Assembly: GCA_021792135.1 (NCBI GenBank)
Contig: JAJYVF010000013.1
Span: 1 to 64,000 of the forward strand
Reading direction: 5' to 3'
Source: Acidobacteriota bacterium
GTDB lineage: Bacteria > Acidobacteriota > Terriglobia > Terriglobales > Acidobacteriaceae
DNA length: 64,000 nucleotides
Shown here: positions 8,125-16,740 of the stretch, piece by piece
Numbering within the stretch: the stretch's first letter is position 1
How the letters are laid out: every line of letters begins with the position of its first letter
Position numbers and translations under genes: made by a program
Notes under the pieces: model-generated
The model's database searches: none
What the model saw: only the letters and a program-made list of their open reading frames with translations
What the model was told of the DNA's origin: nothing

Positions 8125-8703
8125 CGTACCCCGTCTCTCCTGTTACCACGCTCAGGCGATGCTGAGGGCCTGCTGGAGAAGCTGCCCTCTTCAACGTCAA
8201 TCGAACGTGGCGGGGATCGCAAGCTCGCCGGATCGAAACAGAAGTCGGTATCCTGCACTGAAAATTGTATCGCGGCGCCGGCAGGAAACGGCATATGGCG
8301 CGGATTCAGTCCCTTTGCCCGGTCGAGACGGCCTGGCGCTCAACTTCGGAGAACAATTTCCTCCCGAATGACGTGCGGACCTGCCCATGGCAGCCCCCTT
8401 TGAAGGGGCACGGCTTTAGTCGTGCCATAAACTCCGCGGGATCCATGGGGCTTTAGCCCCTGGAGGGACGCATCCTGCGAGCCTTCGACTGCATTGCTCA
8501 GGTCCGGGCCGCGACCACAGATTCTTCCGCTCGCCGATGCCCCTTCCCACCGCCTGGTCGCCCGCCCTGCCCCATCTGCGGGATTGCTGGCCCGTTTCCG
8601 TCATTACAAAAGTGGACCGATTTGCTCCCGTAATCTGTTCGCCCGCCCTTCCCCGGCCTAAGCTCAGAATCAGCGTATCCACAGCCGTCCAGGTTCGCTG
8701 CAC
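8125..8703. other. 579-base intergenic stretch with hairpin repeats
   Basis: This separates the sulfur regulator from the exopolysaccharide cluster. Apart from the hairpin element at 8393-8460 no gene is supported; short frames on both strands lack family resemblance. It should also hold the promoters of the regulator (minus) and the first glycosyltransferase (plus), but no clear -35/-10 pair was found. Confidence 0.5.
8393..8460. repeat. Composite hairpin repeat, copy 1
   Basis: Three adjacent hairpins lie here: GCCCC/GGGGC (8393-8409), GGCACG GCTTTAGT CGTGCC (8407-8426) and GGGG CTTTAG CCCC (8447-8460). The same GGCAnGGYTTnAGnCnTGCC hairpin recurs at 16687 and 19044, so this is a dispersed intergenic element. 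Confidence 0.6.
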
Positions 8704-9738
8704 ATGCCCAATTGCTCTCCATCTGCGGATCGCCCCCTGGTTTCCGCCATCATCCCCACGCATCGCCGTCCCGGCCTGCTCGCCTGCGCTCTCCGCAGCG
8801 CGCTCCGCCAGACCTGGCCCAGTCTCGAGGTGATCGTCGTGGTGGATGGCCTCGATCCGGCCACCGAATCGCTCCTCGACGGCTTTGCCGATCCCCGCCT
8901 GCGCGTCCTCCTTCTGCCCGAGCCCGCCGGAGGCGCCGCCGCCCGCAACGCCGGCGTCCATGCCGCCCGCGGCGAATGGGTCGCCTTCCTCGACGACGAC
9001 GACGAATGGATGCCCAGGAAAATCGAGCGCCAGATGGCCGCCGTCCGCGCCACCTCCGCCTGGTTCCCGGTCATCTCCTGCCGCGTCGTCGCGCAGTCTC
9101 CCGCCGCCGGCCGCGTGCTGCCTCTGCGCGTCTACCAGCCCTCGCAGCCGGTCGCCGATTACCTCTTCTGCCGCACCACGCTCGCCGACCCCGGCGGCCT
9201 CATGCAGACCTCCACTCTGCTCGCGCCGCGCGACCTGCTCCTGGCCCTTCCCTTCAATGAACGCCTGCCCCTGCATCAGGACTGGGACTGGCTCATCCGC
9301 GTCGCCTCCTACCAGGGCGTCGCCGTCTCCATGCTCTCCGAGCCTCTCGCCATCTGGCGGGTCGAAGACGCTCGCGCCACCGTCGGCCGCAACACCGACT
9401 GGCAGGCCTCCCTCGCCTGGATCCGCGAGATGAAGCCCATCATCTCGCCCCGCGCCTGGTCCTGGTTCATCGCCGTCCAGTGCGCATGGCGCGCCCAGTC
9501 CAGCCGCGCCAGCCTGCCGGACCGCGCCCGCCTGCTCTGGGCCTACCTCTTTCAGGGGCGGCCGGAATGGCGCTCCTTCCTCCACTCCCTGGTCTTCGCC
9601 TGCCTGCCCGCGGGCCTGCGCCGAACCATCCGCAACCGCATCTGGCGAAATCCCGCCCGCGTCAGCGCCGCACCCGCGCTCCAGCTCGTCTTCGCCCGCA
9701 ACCCCGCTCCCGCCGCGCTGCGCCGGAGCGCCCATTGA
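8704..9738 (+). CDS. Family 2 glycosyltransferase
   Basis: A 344-residue GT-A-fold glycosyltransferase that transfers a nucleotide-activated sugar to a lipid-linked polysaccharide intermediate at the cytoplasmic face. The nucleotide-binding start VSAIIPTHRRPGLLACALRSA is at about 12-32; the metal-binding acidic run FLDDDDEWMPRKIERQ is near 98-113. The C-terminal part is basic and lacks membrane spans. It is the first gene of the plus-strand heptose/exopolysaccharide set and ends 8 bases before the SIS isomerase gene. Donor and acceptor cannot be assigned. Confidence 0.8.
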   Translation: MPNCSPSADRPLVSAIIPTHRRPGLLACALRSALRQTWPSLEVIVVVDGLDPATESLLDGFADPRLRVLLLPEPAGGAAARNAGVHAARGEWVAFLDDDDEWMPRKIERQMAAVRATSAWFPVISCRVVAQSPAAGRVLPLRVYQPSQPVADYLFCRTTLADPGGLMQTSTLLAPRDLLLALPFNERLPLHQDWDWLIRVASYQGVAVSMLSEPLAIWRVEDARATVGRNTDWQASLAWIREMKPIISPRAWSWFIAVQCAWRAQSSRASLPDRARLLWAYLFQGRPEWRSFLHSLVFACLPAGLRRTIRNRIWRNPARVSAAPALQLVFARNPAPAALRRSAH

Positions 9739-9746
9739 TCCCCGGA

Positions 9747-10352
9747 ATGACCACCGCCAGCTACACCCAAACCTACCTCGCGGAAGTCTGCCGCCTGGCC
9801 TCCATGCTCGACGTCGCCGCCATCGAGCACATGATCGACCTGCTCGTCGAAACCCGTGACCGCGGCGGCCGCGTCTTCTTCCTCGGCGTCGGCGGCGGCG
9901 CCGGACACGCCGGCCATGCCGTCAACGACTTCCGCAAAATCGCCGGCATCGAATCCTACGCCCCCACCGACAACGTCTCCGAGCTCACCGCCCGCATCAA
10001 CGACGAGGGCTGGGACTCCTGCTATGCCCGCTGGCTCCTCGGCAGCCGTCTCACCGGCTCCGACACCGTCTTCGTCTTCTCCGTCGGCGGCGGCAGCATC
10101 GAACGCCGCCTCAGCATGAACCTCATCGCCAGCCTCACCCTGGCCCAGCACATCGGCAGCCGCATCCTCGGCGTGGTCGGCCGCGACGGCGGCTTCACCG
10201 CCCAGATCGCCGACGCCTGTGTCGTCGTGCCCATCCTCTCCCACGACACCGTCACACCCCACACCGAGGAGTTCCAGGCCATCGTCCTCCACCTTCTCGT
10301 CTCCCATCCCCGCCTCCGCGCCAACGAGATGAAATGGGAATCGGAAAAGTAG
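9747..10352 (+). CDS. gmhA: SIS-domain phosphoheptose isomerase-like protein
   Basis: A 201-residue SIS-domain protein, the size and fold of GmhA, which converts sedoheptulose 7-phosphate to D-glycero-D-manno-heptose 7-phosphate. The phosphosugar loop is visible at RVFFLGVGGGAGHAGHAVND (about 36-55) and the second at FVFSVGGGSIERRLS; a late His/Glu pair (TPHTEEFQ) matches the active-site region. The start is ATG at 9747, although the frame is open far upstream inside the preceding gene. A heptose-specific HAD phosphatase, kinase and nucleotidyltransferase nearby support the assignment. Confidence 0.7.
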   Translation: MTTASYTQTYLAEVCRLASMLDVAAIEHMIDLLVETRDRGGRVFFLGVGGGAGHAGHAVNDFRKIAGIESYAPTDNVSELTARINDEGWDSCYARWLLGSRLTGSDTVFVFSVGGGSIERRLSMNLIASLTLAQHIGSRILGVVGRDGGFTAQIADACVVVPILSHDTVTPHTEEFQAIVLHLLVSHPRLRANEMKWESEK

Positions 10353-10951
10353 CTCAGGCGGCTGTCTTCCTCGACCGCGACGGCGTCCTCAACGCCCTGG
10401 TTCTCAATCCCGCCACGGGACGCATGGAGTCTCCCCTTACCCCCGAAGATCTGCGCCTCTGCCGCGGCGTCGTCGAAGCGCTCTTCCGCCTCCAGCAGGC
10501 CGGCTATCCTCTCATCCTGGTGTCCAACCAGCCGAACTACGCCCTGGGCAAGTGCAGCCTCGATATGCTCAGCCGCATCCACCACAAGCTCGTCTGCGAA
10601 CTCCTCGGCGCCGGCATCACCTTCAGCCGCTTCTGCTACTGTCTGCACCACCCCCAGGGCGTCACCCCCGGCTTCTCCGGCCTCTGTGTCTGCCGCAAGC
10701 CTTCCCCCTGGTTCCTGCTCCGCGCGCGCGATGACTTCCGTCTCTCCATGGCCCGCTCCTGGATGATCGGCGATCAGCCCACCGACGTGCAGTGCGGCAA
10801 GGCCGCCGGTACCCGCACCATCCGCATCGACGGCAACTGCGGCGGATCAGACCCTCTGCCCGTCCGCCAGCATCCCGGCCCCCACCCTGACTGCATCGCC
10901 ACGAACCTCACCGAAGCCGCGCAGACCATCCTCAGCCAGGACGGCTGCTGA
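10334..10951 (+). CDS. gmhB: HAD-family heptose bisphosphate phosphatase-like protein
   Basis: A 205-residue HAD-IIIA phosphatase of the GmhB/histidinol-phosphatase type. The nucleophile motif is FLDRDGVLN (residues 12-20), motif II is LVSNQPNYA, and motif III/IV is WMIGDQPTDVQCGKAAG. A zinc-binding loop with Cys and His pairs (CYCLHHPQG, then LCVCRKPSP) is diagnostic of GmhB. The start overlaps gmhA by 19 bases. The protein should remove the C7 phosphate of heptose 1,7-bisphosphate. Its last 105 bases overlap the convergent transaldolase gene. Confidence 0.78.
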   Translation: MGIGKVAQAAVFLDRDGVLNALVLNPATGRMESPLTPEDLRLCRGVVEALFRLQQAGYPLILVSNQPNYALGKCSLDMLSRIHHKLVCELLGAGITFSRFCYCLHHPQGVTPGFSGLCVCRKPSPWFLLRARDDFRLSMARSWMIGDQPTDVQCGKAAGTRTIRIDGNCGGSDPLPVRQHPGPHPDCIATNLTEAAQTILSQDGC

Positions 10952-11692
10952 ACCTCGCCGCCCCGGCTGGCTCGTCTCGATGCTGTACGCCGCCTCCTGC
11001 GCATCCCGGTGCAGCATCTCCACCGTCTCCCGCGAATACTCCCTGAGATCCTTCCCCACCAGCGTCAGCCTGCGCAGCATCTCCGGCGGCACCGTGATGA
11101 TGTCGCACCCCGCCTCATCCGCCTGAAACACATTCAGCACCTCCCGCGGACTCGCCCACAGCAGTTGCGCCCGCGCTCTCCGCCGCAGCAGCCGCTTCGC
11201 TGCCCGCATCGCCGGAACCGGATCCACCCCCGTATCTGCAATCCGCCCCGCAAATACCGACACAATCGCCCAGGCTTCGGCCGGCAGCGCCTCCGCCACC
11301 TCCTCGACCTGCTCCAGCGTCAGAATCGCCGTCACATTCACCGCCACGCCCGCCAGCGCCAGCCTGCGGATCAGCGGCCCCAGAAACATCCCCGCCCGAT
11401 TCGTCACCGGAATCTTGACATTGGCGTTCGCTCCCCACGTCGCCACCGCCAGCGCCTGCCGCTCCATCTCCGCCTCATCCTCGGCGAAGACCTCCAGTGA
11501 AACCGGCCGGTCCGGAACCGCCCGCAGCAGCGCCCTGGCAAACCGCTCGTAATCCGTCACGCCCGCTTTCCGCATCAGCGTCGGATTCGTCGTGAACCCC
11601 CGCACCCACGGGTTCGCGTACATCTCCGCAATGCTCGTGAGATCCGCGCCGTCGCTGAACAGCCGGACCGCCAGCTCTTCGATCTTCCTCAT
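10847..11692 (-). CDS. Transaldolase-family aldolase
   Basis: A 281-residue protein of the transaldolase/fructose-6-phosphate aldolase family. FTTNPTLMRKAG (about 33-44) and the Schiff-base lysine segment NANVKIPVTN (about 90-99) are visible, as is FAGRIADTGVDP in the later barrel. Family enzymes exchange three-carbon units and make or use sedoheptulose 7-phosphate. Lying among heptose genes, it may tune the sedoheptulose 7-phosphate supply to GmhA; that is inference. It starts 4 bases inside the preceding glycosyltransferase gene. The C-terminal 45 residues run past the usual end and overlap gmhB head to head. Confidence 0.75.
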   Translation of the reverse strand: MRKIEELAVRLFSDGADLTSIAEMYANPWVRGFTTNPTLMRKAGVTDYERFARALLRAVPDRPVSLEVFAEDEAEMERQALAVATWGANANVKIPVTNRAGMFLGPLIRRLALAGVAVNVTAILTLEQVEEVAEALPAEAWAIVSVFAGRIADTGVDPVPAMRAAKRLLRRRARAQLLWASPREVLNVFQADEAGCDIITVPPEMLRRLTLVGKDLREYSRETVEMLHRDAQEAAYSIETSQPGRRGSAAVLAEDGLRGFGEVRGDAVRVGAGMLADGQRV

Positions 11693-12576
11693 CCCCTGGC
11701 CTCATCCCGCGAAACACGCCCCAGCCGCGCGTCCGTCCATCTCTTGCGCACGCCCGCCATCTTCTCTCTGAACCACTGCCGCAGCACCACCACCACGAAC
11801 TCCGTATTCCCGACTACATACCGGCGCCCCAGCCGCCGCGGTTCCATCAGCAGCCGGAACAGCCACTCCAGCGCCATCCGCTGCACCCACCGCGGAGCCC
11901 GCCGCCGCAGCCCCGCCTGCGTATCGAAGGCCGCGCCCACGCTCATCACCGCGCCCACCGGCAGCCCCGCCGCGTTCTCGTGCATCCAGATCTCCTGCTT
12001 CGGAGCCCCCAGAGCCACGCACAGCAAATCGGGCTCCGCCTCCGCGATCGCCCTCCGCACCCGCAGCTCTTCCTGCCAGTCCTCCTCGAAACCGGCCCGG
12101 GGACAATACGTCCCGCAGATCCTCAGCCCCGGATACCGCGCCTGCAGGTTGTATGCAGCCATCACCGCCGCTCCCGGCAGGCCGCCCAGGAAAAATACGC
12201 GGAACCCGTAGTGCGCCGCCTCCGCGCACATCCGCTCCATCAGATCGCCCCCGGCCACCCGTTCCGGGATCGGCGCCCGCAGCAGCCGCGACGCCATCAC
12301 CACCGAAATCCCGTCCGGAACCGCCAGGTCCGCCGCCTGCATCGCCTCCGCAAAGCGGCCGTTATGCTCGGCCAGCGTCACCAGGTGCGCATTCGGCCCC
12401 ACAATCTTCAGCGGAGGATAATTCCCCCGCTGCTGCAGCGCCTCCACCACCAGCACCGCCGCGTATTCCATCGAAATTCGGTCGACCGGCACCCGCCCCA
12501 GCACCAGCCGCGGAGGCCGCGGCAGTCTCACGCGCCCCTCGCCCGCCTTCGCTGCCTGCTCGTCTGCTTTCACCAC
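11689..12576 (-). CDS. WecG/TagA/CpsF-family glycosyltransferase
   Basis: A 295-residue GT26 enzyme, the family that adds ManNAc(A) or a similar sugar to an undecaprenyl-linked primer. Conserved blocks are KIVGPNAHLVTLAEHN (about 57-72), AVPDGISVVMASRL, GFRVFFLGGLPGAA and LLCVALGAPKQEIWM (near 190-204). The C-terminal basic helix WLFRLLMEPRRLGRRY attaches such enzymes to the membrane. It lies between a GT2 gene and the transaldolase gene, overlapping both by a few bases, so the three form a minus-strand operon. It is the best candidate for an early step in repeat-unit assembly. Confidence 0.85.
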   Translation of the reverse strand: MVKADEQAAKAGEGRVRLPRPPRLVLGRVPVDRISMEYAAVLVVEALQQRGNYPPLKIVGPNAHLVTLAEHNGRFAEAMQAADLAVPDGISVVMASRLLRAPIPERVAGGDLMERMCAEAAHYGFRVFFLGGLPGAAVMAAYNLQARYPGLRICGTYCPRAGFEEDWQEELRVRRAIAEAEPDLLCVALGAPKQEIWMHENAAGLPVGAVMSVGAAFDTQAGLRRRAPRWVQRMALEWLFRLLMEPRRLGRRYVVGNTEFVVVVLRQWFREKMAGVRKRWTDARLGRVSRDEARG

Positions 12577-13565
12577 AGCGCTTCCTTCCTTTCGAGGAAC
12601 AGCCCTGGCGCCACTCCATTCGCAACCGGCGCGATTCCAAATTCATCCCACACACGCCGCAGCACGTACCTGGGCGACGCCCGCAGCGCCAGCGCCAGCG
12701 CGGCCGCGCCGCGCAGCCGCCGCCCCTCGGCCAGCTGCATATTCGAGCGCCGCAGCCACTCCTTGGCCGCCAGCCCCGTGGGCCGCAGCAAACCGCCCAG
12801 CGCCGGCGCAATCTCCCCCAGCGCCCTCGGCCGCCAGCCCCACAGCTCCGACAGCAGCAGGTACTGCACATAAATGCCCGCCAGCTCCTGCTTCTCGAAG
12901 TTCCGCGAGCTCACGCTCCCTGCGCTCTGCCGAAATCCCACCAGCGCCTCGGCAATGAAGTGAATCTCCCAGCGCCGCACCATCCGCCACCACAGATCCG
13001 CGTCCTCCGCGTGCACATCCATCCGGTACCCGCCCGCCGCCAGCGCCTTGTCCACGTTCAGCGCCACCGTCGAGTGGCAGATCGACAGCAGATACCCGCC
13101 CTCCACAATCGCCCGCAGTTCCCCCGGCGTCCCCCGCGAACACCGGAACCGCCCCGCGCATTTCTCCCGCGGATGATAGTCCGCCAGCGAGTAAATCACT
13201 CCCGCCTCAGGATGCTCCCCGATCGCCTCCAGCAGCTTCTGTAACCGCGCCGGATACGATATATCGTCCGCGTCCTGCCGCGCCAGCCACGGCGTCCGGA
13301 CTTCGCGCAGCATCCGGTTCAGTGTCGCCGTCACCCCCGCATGCGCCTGCTCCACCACCCGCAGCCGCGCATCGCCGACGCTCTTCAGATACGCGAGGCT
13401 GTCATCCGTCCCGCCATCCACAATCGCCAGGATCTCGAAATCCCTGGCGCTCTGGCTGAGCAGGCTCTCCACCGCCTCCGGGAGCCAGGGCATTGCATTG
13501 CGCACTGGCATCCCCACCGTGACAATAGTTTGCTTTCTGGTCATACGCAGAAGGGGCCGGCGCAT
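12570..13565 (-). CDS. Family 2 glycosyltransferase
   Basis: About 331 residues with a GT-A fold: VTVGMPVRNAMPWLPEAVESL at the N-terminus, then WLARQDADDISYPARLQKLL with the DxD metal motif near residue 95. The start is uncertain: ATGs at 13607, 13565 and 13544 are all in frame. 13565 is favoured by GGGGAG immediately upstream. It heads the minus-strand GT2-wecG-transaldolase operon, divergent from the epimerase gene. Sugar specificity is unknown. Confidence 0.8.
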   Translation of the reverse strand: MRRPLLRMTRKQTIVTVGMPVRNAMPWLPEAVESLLSQSARDFEILAIVDGGTDDSLAYLKSVGDARLRVVEQAHAGVTATLNRMLREVRTPWLARQDADDISYPARLQKLLEAIGEHPEAGVIYSLADYHPREKCAGRFRCSRGTPGELRAIVEGGYLLSICHSTVALNVDKALAAGGYRMDVHAEDADLWWRMVRRWEIHFIAEALVGFRQSAGSVSSRNFEKQELAGIYVQYLLLSELWGWRPRALGEIAPALGGLLRPTGLAAKEWLRRSNMQLAEGRRLRGAAALALALRASPRYVLRRVWDEFGIAPVANGVAPGLFLERKEALW

Positions 13566-13594
13566 CGCTCCCCGGTAACCAAGGACCACCAAAC

Positions 13595-13614
13595 ACTGCC
13601 GGCACATCGGCAGT
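13595..13614. promoter_or_regulatory. Inverted repeat in the divergent exopolysaccharide promoter region
   Basis: ACTGCCG (13595-13601) and CGGCAGT (13608-13614) form a perfect 7-bp inverted repeat with a 6-base spacer. A second one, GGTAA-N6-TTACC, is at 13681-13696. Both lie between the divergent GT2 and epimerase genes and could be operators; no promoter hexamers are clear. Confidence 0.3.
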
Positions 13615-13842
13615 TATGGATGACTTATATGGGGTGTCCCGCCCTCTCTATACAGCAATTTCCTGCGCTTTCATAACTCAGGTAATGGGCCTTACCGGAG
13701 TAACATGGTTCGGGATAGAAACCATTGCTTTTCCCTGCCTCGCCCCGCCAGCATGGACCGTGGCGCCTGGCGCGAGCGCAAAGACGCTCCACCATGCGTT
13801 CTTCTGTGTCGCTGCTTTCTTTATCTGCTTAGGAATGACCAA

Positions 13843-14820
13843 ATGCTCCTGCGTGAGGGAAGTTACTTCATTGCCGGAGGCGCGGGTTTCATCGGCAGCC
13901 ACTTCACCGATGCCCTGCTCGCGTCTCCGCTTACCCGCCGCGTCACCGTCTTCGATAACTTCTCCTCCGGCCGCGAATGGCACCTCGCCCAGCACGCCGC
14001 CGATCCGCGTCTCAACATCGTCCGTGCCGACGCCAGCGACGTGAACGCCCTCGCCGCCACGATGGATGGCCACGACTGGGTGATCCACCTGGCCTCCAAT
14101 CCCGATATCGCGCGCGCCGCCGAGAACCCCGAGATCGACTTCTACCGCGGCACCCTGCTCACCAACAACGTCGTCGAAGCCATGCGCCGCACCGGCCTTC
14201 ACCGCCTCCTCTATGCCTCCGGCAGTGGCGTCTACGGCAACGCCGGCGAAACCGTGCTCGCCGAGGATCACGCCCCCATGATCCCCGTCTCCACCTACGG
14301 AGCCAGCAAACTCGCCGGCGAAGCCCTGATCGCCAGCTACTGCTCCATGTTCGGCCTCCGCGCCTGCGCGTTCCGTTTCGGGAACGTCGTCGGAGCGCGC
14401 CAGACCCACGGCGTCGGCTACGATTTCCTCCGCCGCCTCGCCGTCAGGCCCCGTCGCCTCCGCATTCTCGGCGACGGCCGGCAGTCCAAGCCCTACATCC
14501 ATGTCAGCGACGTCCTCGCCGCCGTCTTCTGCGCCGCGGAGAAATCCACCGCCCCCTTCGCCGTCTTCAATGTCGCCCCCGACGACGCCATCACCGTCAC
14601 CGAAATCGCCGGCCTCGCCGTGGAGTGCCTCGGCCTTCCCGCCATGCCGGCCTTCGAATACTCCGGAGGCCCGGCCGGCTGGCGCGGCGACGTCCCCGTC
14701 GTCCGCCTCGATTCCTCCCGCATCCGCTCTCTCGGCTGGGTTCCAAAGTGGAACAGCCGCGAAGCCGTGCGCCAGTCCCTGCAGGAGCTCATCGCTGATG
14801 ACCGCACCCGCCGCAACTAG
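13843..14820 (+). CDS. NAD-dependent sugar epimerase/dehydratase
   Basis: A 325-residue extended short-chain dehydrogenase. The NAD motif is GGAGFIGSHF at about 10-19, the catalytic Tyr/Lys appears as STYGASKLAGE (YxxxK, near 147-157), and a Ser lies in LLYASGSGVYG. Such enzymes epimerise or dehydrate nucleotide sugars; a nucleotide-heptose or UDP-hexose substrate is plausible given the neighbours. The ATG at 13843 has AGGA 8 bases upstream and places the Rossmann motif normally; a longer frame from 13705 adds unlike sequence. The stop lies 23 bases inside the nucleotidyltransferase gene. Confidence 0.85.
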   Translation: MLLREGSYFIAGGAGFIGSHFTDALLASPLTRRVTVFDNFSSGREWHLAQHAADPRLNIVRADASDVNALAATMDGHDWVIHLASNPDIARAAENPEIDFYRGTLLTNNVVEAMRRTGLHRLLYASGSGVYGNAGETVLAEDHAPMIPVSTYGASKLAGEALIASYCSMFGLRACAFRFGNVVGARQTHGVGYDFLRRLAVRPRRLRILGDGRQSKPYIHVSDVLAAVFCAAEKSTAPFAVFNVAPDDAITVTEIAGLAVECLGLPAMPAFEYSGGPAGWRGDVPVVRLDSSRIRSLGWVPKWNSREAVRQSLQELIADDRTRRN

Positions 14821-15670
14821 CGCCAACGCTTCTCCGGGAACCCGAACGCAGCCACAGCCCGTCTCCGTTCCAGGCCCGCACTCCGGTGCGGACCCCACAG
14901 CAGCGGGAGACTCCCCCTGGCCCCCGCGCCTGGCCCTCCTCGCCGGAGGCCTGGCCACCCGCCTGCGCCCCCTCACCGCCACCCTGCCCAAATCCCTGAT
15001 CGAGGTCGCCGGCGAACCCTTCCTCGCCCATCAGCTGCGCCTCCTCCATGCCCTCGGCCTGCGCGAAATCGTCCTCTGCTGCGGCTACCTCGGCGACCAG
15101 ATCGAGGCTTTCGCGGAAGATGGCCGCCGTTTCGGCCTCTCCATCGCCTGCAGCCACGACGGCAACCAGCCCCTCGGCACCGGAGGCGCCCTCCGTGCCG
15201 CGCTTCCCCTTCTGGGAAGCCGCTTCCTCGTCCTCTACGGCGACAGCTGGCTTACCGAACCCATCGAGCCCGTCTGGCGTGCCTTCCTCGAATCCGGCCG
15301 GCCCGCCCTCATGACCGTCTTCCACAACGAAAACCGCTGGGGCGCCAGCAACGTCGAATTCCGCCACGGCGCCGTCCTCCGCTACGACCAACGCCGTCCT
15401 TCCCCGGCCCTGCGCCACATCGACTACGGCCTCAACGCCCTCGACGCCTCGGTCCTCGCCCGCTGGCCCGTCCCCGTCTTCGATCTCTCCGACGTCTGGT
15501 CCGCTCTCGCCCGCGGCAGCCTCCTCGCCGGCTACGCAACCTCCCGCCGCTTCTACGAAATCGGCTCCTGGCAGGGCCTCCGCGAAACCGAATCCGCCAT
15601 CGCCGCCCATTCCTCCTCCACAAGATGCTGCCCTCCCCCGCAGCGCGAAGCGCAGGGGGGCGGGTCATGA
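14798..15670 (+). CDS. hddC: Sugar-phosphate nucleotidyltransferase (HddC-like)
   Basis: A 290-residue protein. After about 45 low-complexity Pro/Ala/Ser residues comes the nucleotidyltransferase signature LLAGGLATRLRPLTATLPKSL (GGxxTRLxPxTxxxPK), then LGTGGALRAALPLL and the metal-binding YGDSWL. These enzymes join a sugar 1-phosphate to an NTP. Between the epimerase and the heptose kinase it is the natural candidate for making nucleotide-heptose (HddC role), but glucose- or mannose-1-phosphate cannot be excluded from sequence. The tail overlaps the next gene by four bases. Confidence 0.75.
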   Translation: MTAPAATSANASPGTRTQPQPVSVPGPHSGADPTAAGDSPWPPRLALLAGGLATRLRPLTATLPKSLIEVAGEPFLAHQLRLLHALGLREIVLCCGYLGDQIEAFAEDGRRFGLSIACSHDGNQPLGTGGALRAALPLLGSRFLVLYGDSWLTEPIEPVWRAFLESGRPALMTVFHNENRWGASNVEFRHGAVLRYDQRRPSPALRHIDYGLNALDASVLARWPVPVFDLSDVWSALARGSLLAGYATSRRFYEIGSWQGLRETESAIAAHSSSTRCCPPPQREAQGGGS

Positions 15671-16656
15671 TCATGACCCGCACCCCCCTGCGCATCTCCA
15701 TCGGCGGCGGCGGTACCGACCTGCCCTCGTACTACCAAGAACACGGCCCCGGCTTCGTCATCTCCGCCGCCATCAGCAAGTACATCTACATCACCATCAA
15801 CCGCAGCTTCCTCCCCGGCTACTTCCTCAAATACTCCGAACACGAGCACGCCCATACCCCCGACGAAATCCGCCACCCCCTCCTGCGCGAGGCCATCCGC
15901 CTCCACCAGGCCCCCTCGCCGCTCGAAATCGTGAGCGTCGCCGACGTCCCCGCCGGCACCGGCCTCGGCTCCTCGGGGTCTTTTCTGGTCGGCCTGCTCC
16001 ACGCCCTCTACGCCTGGCGCCGCCAGCCCGTCACCGCCGAAACTCTCGCCCGCGAAGCCATCGACATCGAGATGAACCGCCTCGGCCACCCCGTCGGCAA
16101 GCAGGACCAGTACATCGCCGCGTACGGCGGTCTCCTCTCCCAGGAATATCTCCCCGACGGCGAAGTCCGCCTCACCTCCCTCCCCATCGCCGACGCCGCC
16201 CTCCGCGAGCTTCGCGACTCCCTCATGCTCTTCTTCCTCGGCGACACCCGCAGCGCCTCCAGCCTCCTCAGCGAACAGAAGCGCCTGACCGAAGCCCGCG
16301 ACCCCGCCATGATCGACGGCCTCCACTTCGCCCGCTCCCTCAGCCACCAAATTCGCGATGCCCTCGAATCCGGCCAGGTCAGCCAGTTCGGCCCCCTCAT
16401 GCACCAGCACTGGATCCGCAAGCGCTCCCGCTCCTGCCGCATGACCACCAGCCGCATCGACCAGCTCTACGACCTCGCCCGCTCCCAGGGCGGCGCCACC
16501 GGCGGCAAACTCGTCGGCGCCGGCGGCAGCGGCTTCCTCCTGCTCCACACCCACGACCGCCGCCGCCTGCGCGACACCATGCTCCGCGCCGGCCTCAGCG
16601 AAATGGACTTCAGCTTCGACTTCGACGGATCGGTGGTCCTCCTCCGCAATGCATAA
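15667..16656 (+). CDS. hddA: GHMP-family heptose 7-phosphate kinase
   Basis: A 329-residue GHMP kinase whose opening TRTPLRISIGGGGTDLPSYY is characteristic of D-glycero-alpha-D-manno-heptose 7-phosphate kinase (HddA), which makes the 1,7-bisphosphate. The ATP loop is PAGTGLGSSGSFLVG at about 97-111, and the C-terminal GGKLVGAGGSGFLLL is the third GHMP motif. The start MIMTRTP is chosen over an upstream ATG at 15625 because that extension is unlike the family. With gmhA, gmhB and hddC it completes a nucleotide-heptose pathway. Confidence 0.87.
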   Translation: MIMTRTPLRISIGGGGTDLPSYYQEHGPGFVISAAISKYIYITINRSFLPGYFLKYSEHEHAHTPDEIRHPLLREAIRLHQAPSPLEIVSVADVPAGTGLGSSGSFLVGLLHALYAWRRQPVTAETLAREAIDIEMNRLGHPVGKQDQYIAAYGGLLSQEYLPDGEVRLTSLPIADAALRELRDSLMLFFLGDTRSASSLLSEQKRLTEARDPAMIDGLHFARSLSHQIRDALESGQVSQFGPLMHQHWIRKRSRSCRMTTSRIDQLYDLARSQGGATGGKLVGAGGSGFLLLHTHDRRRLRDTMLRAGLSEMDFSFDFDGSVVLLRNA

Positions 16657-16686
16657 CAGCCTGGGGTGCAAGTCCTGTTTTGACGG

Positions 16687-16707
16687 GGCAAGGTTTCAGA
16701 GCTTGCC
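16687..16707. repeat. Dispersed hairpin repeat, copy 2
   Basis: GGCAAG (16687-16692), loop GTTTCAGAG, CTTGCC (16702-16707). It has the same design as the hairpins at 8407 and 19044. It lies between the heptose kinase and the co-polymerase gene. Confidence 0.55.
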
Positions 16708-16740
16708 GAAGGAACCCGCATTTCCCTGCGAGCCCCGCTC

